DNA of 15,038 nt from positions 47,524-62,561 of the forward strand of contig JAHZIE010000008.1 of the NCBI GenBank assembly GCA_019419895.1, in the 5' to 3' direction. The DNA comes from Clostridiales bacterium (GTDB taxonomy: Bacteria > Bacillota > Clostridia > Oscillospirales > Acutalibacteraceae). Each line of letters begins with the position of its first letter. The stretch's first letter is position 1. The notes below the pieces were generated by a model. It saw only the letters and a list, made by a program, of their open reading frames with translations, did no database searches and had not been told where the DNA came from. The position numbers and the translations under genes were made by a program. Below, one piece after another: positions 1-7,382 of the stretch.

Positions 1-352
1 TACCCGTGAGTTTTATGGCAATTGTTACAAAGCTCTGCGCGAGGACGGCATTATGGTCAATCAGCATGAAAGTCCCTTTTATCCGGAGGACGCTGCGGCC
101 TGCCAAAAGGCGCATAAGCTGATCGTGGAATCTTTCCCCATCTGCCGGGTGTATCAGGCCCATATTCCCACTTATCCTTCCGGGCACTGGCTGTTTGGGT
201 TTGCCTCAAAAAAATATCATCCCCTCAAGGATTTGAAGGAGGCCCGGTGGAACCTCCGGGGGCTTGCCTGCCAATATTATACGACAACGCTGCATAAAGG
301 CGCGTTCTATCTGCCGGCGTATGTAGAGGAGCTGTTGAAAGATGTTGAATAA
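1..352 (+). CDS. speE: Spermidine synthase (polyamine aminopropyltransferase), 3' part only
   Basis: Only the C-terminal ~116 residues are present; the reading frame enters at base 2 and runs through to the stop at 350-352, so the gene begins left of the window. The visible protein has the typical SpeE tail: EFYGNCYKALREDGIM, then QHESPFY, then the YPSGHW segment and a YYTTTLHKGAFYLP stretch equivalent to the YY-x(4)-H-x-AAF-LP ending of bacterial SpeE. The family transfers an aminopropyl group from decarboxylated S-adenosylmethionine to putrescine (or to agmatine in some lineages) in the cytosol. The aspartates and glycines that bind the donor lie upstream and cannot be checked, so substrate choice cannot be read here. 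The last 11 bases overlap the start of speB, indicating translational coupling in one operon. Confidence 0.93.
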   Translation, partial: TREFYGNCYKALREDGIMVNQHESPFYPEDAAACQKAHKLIVESFPICRVYQAHIPTYPSGHWLFGFASKKYHPLKDLKEARWNLRGLACQYYTTTLHKGAFYLPAYVEELLKDVE

Positions 353-1205
353 AAATGTTGAGGTCTTTATGGGGTGCGATAAAGAGTTTTCCCAGGCCGA
401 GACCGTCCTTTTCGGCGCTCCCTTTGACAGCACAACTTCCTATCGTCCGGGTACCAGATTCGGCAGCGCCGCTATTCGCAGGGAGTCTTTCGGAATCGAA
501 AGCTATAGCCCTTACCAGGATAAAGACCTGATGGACTGCCCTGTTATGGACGCGGGGGATTTGGAGCTGTGCTTTGGCGATGCCCGATTGGCATTGGATG
601 GGATTACCCAGATGACAGAGGAGATACGAAAGGCGGGAAAACGCCCCTTTATGCTTGGGGGGGAGCATCTGGTGACCTTGGGCGCCTTCCGTGCGGTTGC
701 GGCGCGTTACCCTGATGTGCATGTCATCCATTTTGACGCTCATGCGGATCTGCGGGATGATTACCTTGGGGCCAAGCTATCCCACGCCTGTGTTCTGCGC
801 CGCTGCTGGGAGCTGGTGGGTGACGGCCGCATCTTCCAGTTTGGCATCCGTTCAGGGGCCAGGGCAGAATTCCTCTGGGGCAGGGAGCATGTGAAAACAC
901 AGAAATTCAACTTTGATACTTTGGAGGAAACGCTGGAGTTCTTAAAGGAAAAGCCGGTTTATTTCACCCTTGATCTGGATGTGCTGGATCCGTCGGTCTT
1001 TCCCGGCACCGGCACGCCGGAACCGGGAGGCGTTTCCTTTATGGAGCTGATGAAAGCGGCGACCGCTGTTTGCAGCCGGCTGAATATTGTGGGATGTGAC
1101 GTCAATGAGCTGAGTCCCCATTATGATCAGGCGGGAATTTCAACTATGGCGGCCTGTAAAATTGTCCGGGAAATGCTGCTTGCTTTGCATAATGAAAATG
1201 AATAA
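342..1205 (+). CDS. speB: Agmatinase (agmatine ureohydrolase)
   Basis: A full-length ureohydrolase of 287 residues, the usual size for SpeB. Metal ligands for the binuclear manganese site are all visible: GGEH with H109, DAHADLRD with D132, H134 and D136, and DLDVLDPS with D211 and D213, followed by the family motif PGTGTPEPGG. The predicted reaction is agmatine plus water to putrescine plus urea in the cytosol. The ATG at 342 is chosen because GAGGAG at 326-331 lies ten bases upstream and because it overlaps the speE stop. Neighbours are speE upstream and the carboxyspermidine-route genes downstream, which fits agmatinase better than arginase or formiminoglutamase. If the adjacent SpeE prefers agmatine, this enzyme could instead hydrolyse N1-aminopropylagmatine to spermidine, as in Thermus; the sequence does not decide between the two. 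Confidence 0.93.
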   Translation: MLNKNVEVFMGCDKEFSQAETVLFGAPFDSTTSYRPGTRFGSAAIRRESFGIESYSPYQDKDLMDCPVMDAGDLELCFGDARLALDGITQMTEEIRKAGKRPFMLGGEHLVTLGAFRAVAARYPDVHVIHFDAHADLRDDYLGAKLSHACVLRRCWELVGDGRIFQFGIRSGARAEFLWGREHVKTQKFNFDTLEETLEFLKEKPVYFTLDLDVLDPSVFPGTGTPEPGGVSFMELMKAATAVCSRLNIVGCDVNELSPHYDQAGISTMAACKIVREMLLALHNENE

Positions 1206-1224
1206 TTGCCGGGAGGAAAAAATT

Positions 1225-2427
1225 ATGGGAAAAGCTTTAATTATCGGCTGCGGCGGCGTGGCCAGCGTGGCGATCCACAAGTGCTGTCAGAACAGCGAGG
1301 TGTTTGAAAGCATCTGTATTGCAAGCCGTACCGTGGAAAAATGCAATGCGTTAAAGGAAAAACTCCAGGGAACCACAAAAACTGTAATCACCACCGCGCG
1401 GGTAGACGCCAACTCTGTGGAGGAGCTTGTGGCGTTGATTGAGAAGGAGAAGCCCGATGTAGTGCTGAATCTGGCGCTGCCCTATCAGGATTTGACCATC
1501 ATGGACGCCTGTTTGGCGACAAAAACGCATTATGTGGATACCGCCAATTATGAGCCGGAGGATACGGCGAAATTTGAATACAGCTGGCAGTGGGCTTATC
1601 GCGAGAGGTTTGAGAAGGCTGGAATTACCGCCCTTTTAGGGAGCGGTTTTGATCCCGGTGTTACCGGTGTTTTCTCCGCGTATGCCCTCAAGCATGAGTT
1701 TGATGAAATCAATTATATTGATATTCTCGACTGCAACGGCGGAGATCACGGCTATCCCTTTGCCACCAATTTCAACCCGGAGATCAATATCCGTGAGGTA
1801 TCCGCAAAAGGCTCATACTGGGAGAACGGGCACTGGGTGGAAACAGAGCCTATGGAGATCAAAAGGGTATACAATTTTGATCAGGTGGGGGAGAAGGATA
1901 TGTACCTTCTTCATCACGAAGAAATCGAAAGCCTTGCCCTTAATATCCCCGGCATTAAGCGCATCCGCTTTTTCATGACCTTTGGGCAAAGCTATCTGAC
2001 CCATCTCAAATGTTTGGAAAATGTGGGAATGACCTCCATCGAACCCATTATGTTCGAAGGAAAGGAAATTGTCCCCCTTCAGTTTTTAAAGGCGGTTTTG
2101 CCGGATCCTTCTACCCTGGGCCCGAGGACAAAGGGAAAAACCAATATCGGCTGCATTTTTCAGGGGAAAAAGGACGGGAAGGAAAAGACCTATTACCTGT
2201 ATAACGTCTGTGATCATCAGGAATGCTACAGGGAGGTCGGTTCCCAGGCGGTAGCCTACACCACAGGCGTGCCGGCCATGATCGGCGCGATGATGATAAT
2301 GACAGGAAGATGGAACAAGTCGGGAGGGTACAATATTGAGGAGTTTGATCCCGATCCCTTCATGGATGCCCTTAATAAGTGGGGGCTTCCCTGGCAGGAA
2401 TCCCGCCATCCTGTGCTGGTAGACTGA
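1225..2427 (+). CDS. Carboxynorspermidine/carboxyspermidine dehydrogenase (saccharopine dehydrogenase family)
   Basis: A 400-residue protein starting at the ATG at 1225, which sits eight bases after a GGGAGG site at 1211-1216; an upstream in-frame start at 1123 would lie inside speB and has no ribosome binding site. The N-terminus is a Rossmann fold (KALIIGCGGVAS, residues 3-14), followed by the family pattern PDVVLNLALPYQDLTIMDACL and HYVDTANYEP near residues 77-111 and LLGSGFDPGVTGVF near 137-150. The homologous enzyme reductively condenses a diamine with L-aspartate beta-semialdehyde using NADPH; with putrescine the product is carboxyspermidine. Placement between speB and nspC strongly favours this role over true saccharopine (lysine) metabolism. 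The downstream gap to nspC is 88 bases. The exact amine (putrescine or 1,3-diaminopropane) cannot be read from sequence; putrescine is inferred from the adjacent agmatinase. Confidence 0.88.
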   Translation: MGKALIIGCGGVASVAIHKCCQNSEVFESICIASRTVEKCNALKEKLQGTTKTVITTARVDANSVEELVALIEKEKPDVVLNLALPYQDLTIMDACLATKTHYVDTANYEPEDTAKFEYSWQWAYRERFEKAGITALLGSGFDPGVTGVFSAYALKHEFDEINYIDILDCNGGDHGYPFATNFNPEINIREVSAKGSYWENGHWVETEPMEIKRVYNFDQVGEKDMYLLHHEEIESLALNIPGIKRIRFFMTFGQSYLTHLKCLENVGMTSIEPIMFEGKEIVPLQFLKAVLPDPSTLGPRTKGKTNIGCIFQGKKDGKEKTYYLYNVCDHQECYREVGSQAVAYTTGVPAMIGAMMIMTGRWNKSGGYNIEEFDPDPFMDALNKWGLPWQESRHPVLVD

Positions 2428-2515
2428 GAAGACAAAATGGCTGGGGCTTTTGCTTCCATGTCCCAGCATGGCCGGTGGATAAAATTCAGATGCCGGCAGG
2501 AGAGGATCCAATATC

Positions 2516-3637
2516 ATGAAAAAAAACATTCGCACCCCCTTTTTTCTTGTCGATGAAGTCCGGCTGATTCATAACCTGGAGATTCTTCAGCGAGTTCAGA
2601 AGGAGGGGGAATGCAAAATTCTTTTGGCGCAAAAGGCCTTTGCCATGTTTTCCGCTTATCCCCTGATGAGAAATTATCTGGCGGGCTCCACAGCGAGCGG
2701 CCTCTATGAAGCCAGGCTGGGAAAAGAAGAATTCGGGGGGGAAACCCATGTGTTTTCTCCCGCCTATCGGGAAGATGAATTTGAAGAAATCCTTCGTTAT
2801 GCGGATCATATTGTGTTTAATTCTCCATCCCAGGTGCTCCGTTATGGGCAAAGGGCAAAGGAAGCGGGAAAAGCTGTGGGCCTCCGGCTGAATCCGGAAT
2901 GCTCCACCCAGGGAGGCGGAATGTATGATCCCTGTGCCACAGGTTCCCGCCTTGGAACGACGAGAAGGAATTTTGATGAAGCTGTTCTTCCGTTCCTTGA
3001 CGGCCTGCATTTTCATACTTTGTGCGAGCAGGATTCCGACGATTTGGAAACTACCGTACGGGCCGTTGAGAAAAAATTTGGCGGCATCCTTGGAAGAATG
3101 AAATGGCTGAATCTGGGAGGGGGGCATCATATCACCCGACCAGGCTATGATATTCCGCGGCTTTTGAGGATCATCCGTCATTTGCGGGAAACCTACGGCG
3201 TGGAAATTTATCTTGAGCCGGGGGAGGCGGCCGTCTATTACGCTGGAGATTTTGTCACTGAGGTGCTGGATATTGTGGATAACGGGAGGAAAATTGCCAT
3301 TTTGGACGCTTCCGCCGCCTGTCATATGCCCGATGTGCTGGAGATGCCTTACCGCCCTCCGCTGAAGGGCAGCGGACAGCCGGGAGAGAAGGATTTTACC
3401 TATCGTTTGGCAGGTCCCACCTGTTTGGCGGGGGATGTAATAGGGGATTATTCCTTCGACCGCCCTTTACGTCCGGGAGATCGGCTGATTTTTGAGGATA
3501 TGGCGCTTTATACCATGGTTAAAACCAATACCTTCAACGGTATGCCCCTTCCCGCTATTGTATGGCGGGATAAAGAGGGGAACTGCCGGGTGGTTCGTTC
3601 TTTTGAGTATGAGGATTTTAAGGGACGCTTGTCCTGA
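2516..3637 (+). CDS. nspC: Carboxynorspermidine/carboxyspermidine decarboxylase
   Basis: A 373-residue fold-type III, PLP-dependent decarboxylase, matching the normal length of NspC. The probable PLP lysine is K40 in the segment ILLAQKAFAMFSAYPL; H165 and H167 lie in LHFHTLCEQ, the phosphate-binding glycine loop is GGGHH at 201-205, EPGE is at 234-237, and the C-terminal catalytic segment is GPTCLAGD near 300-307 with C303 and D307. The family removes CO2 from carboxynorspermidine or carboxyspermidine to give norspermidine or spermidine. AGGAGAGG at 2498-2505 lies ten bases before the ATG. It follows the dehydrogenase, which makes its substrate, so the two form the last two steps of the S-adenosylmethionine-independent spermidine route. 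No truncation or missing residue is apparent. Confidence 0.94.
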   Translation: MKKNIRTPFFLVDEVRLIHNLEILQRVQKEGECKILLAQKAFAMFSAYPLMRNYLAGSTASGLYEARLGKEEFGGETHVFSPAYREDEFEEILRYADHIVFNSPSQVLRYGQRAKEAGKAVGLRLNPECSTQGGGMYDPCATGSRLGTTRRNFDEAVLPFLDGLHFHTLCEQDSDDLETTVRAVEKKFGGILGRMKWLNLGGGHHITRPGYDIPRLLRIIRHLRETYGVEIYLEPGEAAVYYAGDFVTEVLDIVDNGRKIAILDASAACHMPDVLEMPYRPPLKGSGQPGEKDFTYRLAGPTCLAGDVIGDYSFDRPLRPGDRLIFEDMALYTMVKTNTFNGMPLPAIVWRDKEGNCRVVRSFEYEDFKGRLS

Positions 3638-3693
3638 GATAAAAAGGGAGAGGCGAAATGCCTCAGTGAGATACGGAGGAGGAATTGGCCTTC

Positions 3694-4191
3694 ATGATCA
3701 GTGCTGTCACTGTTAGAAAATATTTGCCGCAGGATGTTCCGGACATGATTGAAATCTGGAATGGGGTGGTAAAGGAAGGAAATGCTTTTCCACAAGAAGA
3801 ACTTTTGGATGACGTTTCTGGTAGGGAGTTCTTTTCAACTCAAAGCTATTGCGGTGTGGCGGAGAATGAAGAGGGGAAAAGAATATTTGGAATGTATATC
3901 CTTCATCCCAATAATGTGGGGAGATGCGGCCATATCTGCAACGCGAGCTATGCGGTGTCTCCGGAGTCCAGAGGGCTTCACATTGGGGAAAAGCTGGTTT
4001 TGGACTGTATGGAGCAGGCTGGAAAGCTCGGTTTTCGTATTTTGCAGTTTAACGCTGTGGTTGCGTCCAACCTCCATGCGAGACACCTCTATGAACGCAT
4101 AGGGTTCCAGCAGCTTGGCACAATTCCAAAGGGGTTCCGCTTAAAGGACGGAAGCTATGAGGATATCTGTCCCTATTTTATTGAGTTATAG
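3694..4191 (+). CDS. GNAT-family N-acetyltransferase
   Basis: A 165-residue single-domain GNAT protein. The acetyl-CoA-binding motif A is visible as AVSPESRGLHIGEKL (residues 87-101, with R93-G94-x-x-G98), followed by the motif B region ASNLHARHLYERIGF at 124-138. The ATG at 3694 has GGAGGAGG at 3675-3682 eleven bases upstream; a TTG at 3685 in the same frame is only two bases from that site and is unlikely. The gene begins 56 bases after nspC, on the same strand, and is the last gene before a strong terminator, so it probably belongs to the polyamine operon. A polyamine or diamine acetyltransferase role is attractive from context, but the sequence also resembles general GNAT enzymes of the phosphinothricin-acetyltransferase type, so the substrate is unknown. 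Confidence 0.85.
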   Translation: MISAVTVRKYLPQDVPDMIEIWNGVVKEGNAFPQEELLDDVSGREFFSTQSYCGVAENEEGKRIFGMYILHPNNVGRCGHICNASYAVSPESRGLHIGEKLVLDCMEQAGKLGFRILQFNAVVASNLHARHLYERIGFQQLGTIPKGFRLKDGSYEDICPYFIEL

Positions 4192-4192
4192 A

Positions 4193-4212
4193 AATTTGCA
4201 TAGCTGCAAATT
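4193..4212. repeat. Perfect inverted repeat just after the acetyltransferase stop
   Basis: AATTTGCA at 4193-4200 and TGCAAATT at 4205-4212 form an 8-base perfect hairpin with a four-base TAGC loop, beginning two bases after the stop codon. No run of T follows, so it is not itself an intrinsic terminator. It could protect the 3' end or act with the stronger hairpin 40 bases downstream. Confidence 0.5.
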
Positions 4213-4254
4213 GAAATAATTCCTTGAAGAGAAAAACAACAGAAGAAGTCCTCC

Positions 4255-4292
4255 GTTTGGGCACCCTCCGTAAGGAAGGTGCCCAAACTTTT
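4255..4292 (+). terminator. Intrinsic terminator of the polyamine operon
   Basis: GTTTGGGCACC at 4255-4265 pairs perfectly with GGTGCCCAAAC at 4278-4288. Inside, TCC at 4267-4269 can pair with GGA at 4274-4276 around a GTAA loop of the GNRA type. The stem is followed by TTTTAT. It lies 63 bases after the acetyltransferase stop and separates the operon from the promoter at 4342. Confidence 0.85.
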
Positions 4293-4341
4293 ATATGGGT
4301 TTTGGTATCAAAATCCGATGCTCGTTGTGATTGCGGATATT

Positions 4342-4370
4342 TAGACAAAGTAGTTTCGGTATGTTATAAT
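4342..4370 (+). promoter_or_regulatory. Sigma-A-type promoter upstream of the tfoX-like pseudogene
   Basis: A -35 element TAGACA at 4342-4347 and a perfect -10 TATAAT at 4365-4370 are separated by 17 bases, with an extended -10 TG at 4362-4363. The pseudogene start codon is 36 bases downstream of the -10 element. The intact promoter beside a broken gene suggests recent damage or a sequence error. Confidence 0.7.
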
Positions 4371-4406
4371 TGGGTAAACAAAAACAAGATTGGGGGAAGT
4401 TATAAA

Positions 4407-4714
4407 ATGTCAACAAACAAAGACTATTTAAATTTCCTGTTAGACCAGCTATCTTCTCTTGAAGGGATAACTCATCGTATGATGATGGGCGAATATTTAA
4501 TATATTATCGTGGAAAAGTTGTAGCATATATTTGCGATGACAGGTTTCTAGTTAAGCCTGTACCATCCGAATGCTTTCTGATGCGGAATATGATTCCATA
4601 AGCCAAGGGGGTAGAAAGAAATTGCTGCGTGTTGATAACGTTGATGATCGCAATTTTCTTACGAATTTATTGAATTCAGTGTATGATGAATTGCCTTTTC
4701 CAAAATCAAAATAA
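4407..4714 (+). pseudogene. TfoX/Sxy N-terminal domain protein, broken by one frameshift
   Basis: The ATG at 4407 follows a GGGGGAAG site at 4392-4399. The first frame encodes STNKDYLNFLLDQLSSLEGI, then THRMMMGEYLIYYRGKVVAYICDDRFLVKPVPS, a clear match to the small TfoX N-terminal-domain proteins of Firmicutes, but it then runs to a stop at 4599-4601. The rest of the domain continues in the frame one base earlier, from about 4568: MLSDAEYDSISQGGRKKLLRVDN and DDRNFLTNLLNSVYDELPFPKSK, ending at 4712-4714. Loss of a single base near 4563-4571 explains the break. Restored, the protein would be about 102 residues, the normal size. These proteins are related to the competence regulator TfoX, but the function of the short stand-alone form is not established. 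It could be a true pseudogene or a sequencing error; the otherwise clean sequence leaves both open. Confidence 0.82.
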
Positions 4715-5196
4715 GTGAAATAGCTGCGGCCTGTTTTGCTATACTCCTTTATCGCGTGTCTTGCTTCGGAGGGCTTCTTCTGTTGTCGCGTCGGGAATTT
4801 TATAGAAGAGTCCGGCAATGAAAAGTTGTCAAATTACTGGCCAATGGAAAATTATCAGAGTGGAAAGAAATGTAATCGGGTACATTCGTCGAAGCTGGGA
4901 GGATATATTGGCGTTATATGCCTTTTGAAATGGTTTTCTAACCCTCATTTTATAGGAAAGCGCCGAACCAAAGATACCATCCCAGTTACGCTGAGGATTG
5001 AAGAAAACAGTGCCCGGTATACATGTGATGAGCAGGATAGGATGAGCGAATAGGAAATATTGTTGCGGAGACATAGAATAAGTAGTGAGGGAGTCATTTT
5101 GCGGATAGCTGTTTCTGTCTCGCCTAATCAACGAATTGCATTTTTACAAGTGCAAAATACCCATTTAACTGTAAAACTACAAAACAACGGAAGAAT
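4715..5196. other. Stretch of about 480 bases without a convincing gene
   Basis: This lies between the tfoX-like pseudogene (+) and the 3' end of argS (-). One open frame on the + strand at 4736-5053 (105 codons) and one on the - strand at 4829-5131 (100 codons) match nothing I recognise, have no good ribosome binding site, and overlap. Peptide fragments that look protein-like switch frame around 4920-4935 (IGYIRRSWEDILALYAF in one frame, then SNPHFIGKRRTKDTIPVTLR in another), so this may be the worn remains of a small gene. The only structure near the argS end is a weak 5-base stem, CGGAA at 5188-5192 with TTCCG at 5206-5210, followed on the - strand by a T-rich run. No strong terminator for argS is visible. 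Confidence 0.45.
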
Positions 5197-6888
5197 TTAC
5201 ATATTTTCCGGAGCGGTAATTTTAAACATAGTCAAAACGTTTCGAATAACCGTCCTTACAGCGAGACAGAGCTGGAGCCGCGCCTGCATGAGACTTTCTT
5301 CCTCTCCCTTGACACGGCAGCTGTTATAAAATTTATGGAAGAGATTGGCCAATGTGATCACATAACGAGTAATGCGCGCGGGATCATAGTCCTTCGCGGC
5401 GGAGATAATTTCTCCCGTATAGGCGGCCAAATGGCGGATAAGTTCCCGTTCCTCCGGCGAAGAAAGCTGAGTGAGCTCTTCGGGGGTGCAGCGCCGGGGG
5501 AGAATTCTCTCCGCGCTAAGGGCCTTCAAAATACTGCAAATGCGGGCATGAGCATATTGGACATAATAAACGGGATTCTGTGCCGTCTGCTGGACAGCCA
5601 AATCCAAGTCAAAATCCATCTGGGAATTTGCTTCCCTCATATTGAAGAGGAATCTTGCGGCATCCACAGGTACCTCGTCCAGGAGATCCGCCAGCTGGAT
5701 TGCCTTTCCGGTACGCTTGCTCATGCGGACAATCTCACCGTTGCGCATCAGGTTGACAAGCTGCATCAGGACAACGTCCAGTTTGCTTCCGTCCAGCCCA
5801 ATAGCATCCATAGCGCCCTTCATGCGTGCTACATGGCCATGATGGTCAGCACCCCAGATATCGATACAGCGGGTGAAATGACGGGAAAACTTATTCCTGT
5901 GATAGGCAATGTCAGCGGCAAAATAGGTGGGATTGCCATTTGCACGGATGAGAACTTCATCCTTTTCAGCGCCGAATTCCGTCGCGCGATACCAGACAGC
6001 GCCATCTTTTTCATAGGTGAGGCCCTTTGACTGGAGAAGAGCTACTACTTCCTTTACCTCTCCGCTTTTATGCAGAGTGCTTTCTAAAAACCAGGTGTCA
6101 TAGGTAATTCTGTATTTTTCCAAATCGCTCTTCATTTTAGCGATATTCTTAGGAAGGGCATACCCCACCAAAGCGCTTTTCCTTTCACTGGAGGAAACAT
6201 GAACCAGGCTATCCCCATGGAGATCGGCGTACTCCTTGGCCCTCTCTTTGATATCATCCCCGTGATAACCGTCCTCAGGAAAAGGAACAGCATCCTCTCC
6301 CAGGAAGATTTGCAGATAACGCGCTTCCAGAGAAACGCCAAATTTCTCAATTTGATTGCCAGCATCGTTGACGTAAAATTCCCGGCTTACATCATAGCCG
6401 GCCGCATCCAAAACGGCAGCCAGGCAATCCCCCAGCGCGCCGCCTCGGGCGTTTCCCATATGCATGGGACCGGTGGGGTTGGCGGAAACGAATTCCACCA
6501 TAACCTTTTCTCCCTTACCGAAGGAGGAACGGCCGTAATTGTTTCCCAGCTGGAGGACATCGTCAACAATATCGGCATAATAACGATCACTGAGAAAGAA
6601 ATTTAGAAATCCCGGTCCGGCGATTTCCACTCTTTCACAATAGGTATTATCCAAATCAAGGAAAGAAGAGATAATTTCGGCGATTTTCCGCGGCGCCATC
6701 CGGAAAGCGCGGGCAGAAACCATGGCAACATTGGAAGCATAATCTCCGTGGGAAGTCTCCGCAGGGACTTCGATTAAAAAATCGGGAATAGGCGACTGGG
6801 GCAGCGCCCCCTCTGAGGTCGCACGGCCAAGGGCGTCTAGAATGGCCTCCCTCAGTGAATCCATGGCCTGTGCAGCTAGTTTTGACAT
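5197..6888 (-). CDS. argS: Arginyl-tRNA synthetase
   Basis: A class I aminoacyl-tRNA synthetase of 563 residues, a normal length for bacterial ArgRS. The N-terminal additional domain covers roughly residues 1-110. The HIGH-type motif is HMGN at 143-146 in FVSANPTGPMHMGNARGG, and the KMSKS-type motif is RMSKR at 388-392. The C-terminal DALR-type anticodon-binding domain includes NPVYYVQYAHARICSI and ends in LFHKFYNSCRV and NVLTMFKITAPENM. It charges tRNA-Arg with arginine using ATP. The start overlaps the 3' end of the upstream DUF1934 gene by 13 bases, with AAGGAGG placed seven to nine bases before the ATG, so the two are translationally coupled. Confidence 0.98.
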   Translation of the reverse strand: MSKLAAQAMDSLREAILDALGRATSEGALPQSPIPDFLIEVPAETSHGDYASNVAMVSARAFRMAPRKIAEIISSFLDLDNTYCERVEIAGPGFLNFFLSDRYYADIVDDVLQLGNNYGRSSFGKGEKVMVEFVSANPTGPMHMGNARGGALGDCLAAVLDAAGYDVSREFYVNDAGNQIEKFGVSLEARYLQIFLGEDAVPFPEDGYHGDDIKERAKEYADLHGDSLVHVSSSERKSALVGYALPKNIAKMKSDLEKYRITYDTWFLESTLHKSGEVKEVVALLQSKGLTYEKDGAVWYRATEFGAEKDEVLIRANGNPTYFAADIAYHRNKFSRHFTRCIDIWGADHHGHVARMKGAMDAIGLDGSKLDVVLMQLVNLMRNGEIVRMSKRTGKAIQLADLLDEVPVDAARFLFNMREANSQMDFDLDLAVQQTAQNPVYYVQYAHARICSILKALSAERILPRRCTPEELTQLSSPEERELIRHLAAYTGEIISAAKDYDPARITRYVITLANLFHKFYNSCRVKGEEESLMQARLQLCLAVRTVIRNVLTMFKITAPENM

Positions 6889-7322
6889 AATTCAACATCC
6901 TCCTTTATGGTAATAGACACTTCATGCTCGCTGAGAAGCCTGCCATCGCACAAGAGAAGATAATGAAGGCAGGCGCTTCCTCCAGTTTCGCCAAAAGAGG
7001 CGGAAAGGAACTGGGTGGAAATATCCAGAAACAGGGTACCCATTCCGGTATCGTAATGGCAGCTGTAATTTTTGCCATTTTCAAATATCATATGGGAAGA
7101 GCGGCCGCCGCTTCGATGAATTGAAATCCTGTCAGCCGCCGCTTTTAACGTCGTCTGGACAGGCGCTTGTCCAGTTTCTCCTGCGGCTTCCCGGTAACGG
7201 GCATAAAAACAGCCGGACGCCGCCTTGTCATAAGAGCACGGAAGGGAGAGAACAGAATGGAAGGACTCTCCGTCGAACGACTGTTTTCCCTTAATGGTAA
7301 TGGTGTATTTTTTATTATTCAT
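6876..7322 (-). CDS. DUF1934 (YwiB-like) small beta-barrel protein
   Basis: A 148-residue protein matching the DUF1934/YwiB family in size, in its N-terminal opening (KKYTITIKGKQSFDGE), in the C-terminal segment (GTLFLDISTQFLSASFGETGGSACLHYLL) and above all in position: in many Firmicutes, ywiB lies directly upstream of argS. The family is predicted to form a calycin-like beta-barrel; no enzymatic activity is established. There is no signal peptide or membrane segment, so it is probably cytosolic. The ATG at 7322 has an AGAGGT site about nine bases upstream. Its 3' end overlaps argS by 13 bases. The family assignment relies on pattern and synteny. Confidence 0.8.
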   Translation of the reverse strand: MNNKKYTITIKGKQSFDGESFHSVLSLPCSYDKAASGCFYARYREAAGETGQAPVQTTLKAAADRISIHRSGGRSSHMIFENGKNYSCHYDTGMGTLFLDISTQFLSASFGETGGSACLHYLLLCDGRLLSEHEVSITIKEDVELCQN

Positions 7323-7382
7323 AAATAACAGACCTCTGAAAGGTGATGATAAGATGCCTGTCCATCCTTGGGTGCGAAAAGA

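Noticed and set aside
225..743. 172-codon open frame on the - strand
   Set aside because: Lies antisense to speE/speB, whose protein motifs are unmistakable; no ribosome binding site or family resemblance.
1123..1224. Upstream extension of the dehydrogenase gene
   Set aside because: It lies within speB, lacks a ribosome binding site, and would precede the Rossmann motif with 34 unrelated residues; the ATG at 1225 has a strong site.
2486..3325. 279-codon open frame on the - strand
   Set aside because: Antisense shadow of nspC; its length comes from codon bias of the true gene.
3650..3664. GAGGC/GCCTC hairpin between nspC and the acetyltransferase as a terminator
   Set aside because: Only five base pairs and no T run; transcription probably continues into the acetyltransferase.
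4736..5053. 105-codon + strand open frame as a gene
   Set aside because: No ribosome binding site, no recognisable similarity, and protein-like segments switch frame; listed only as possible remains.
5335..6030. 231-codon open frame on the + strand
   Set aside because: Antisense to argS, which has complete catalytic motifs.
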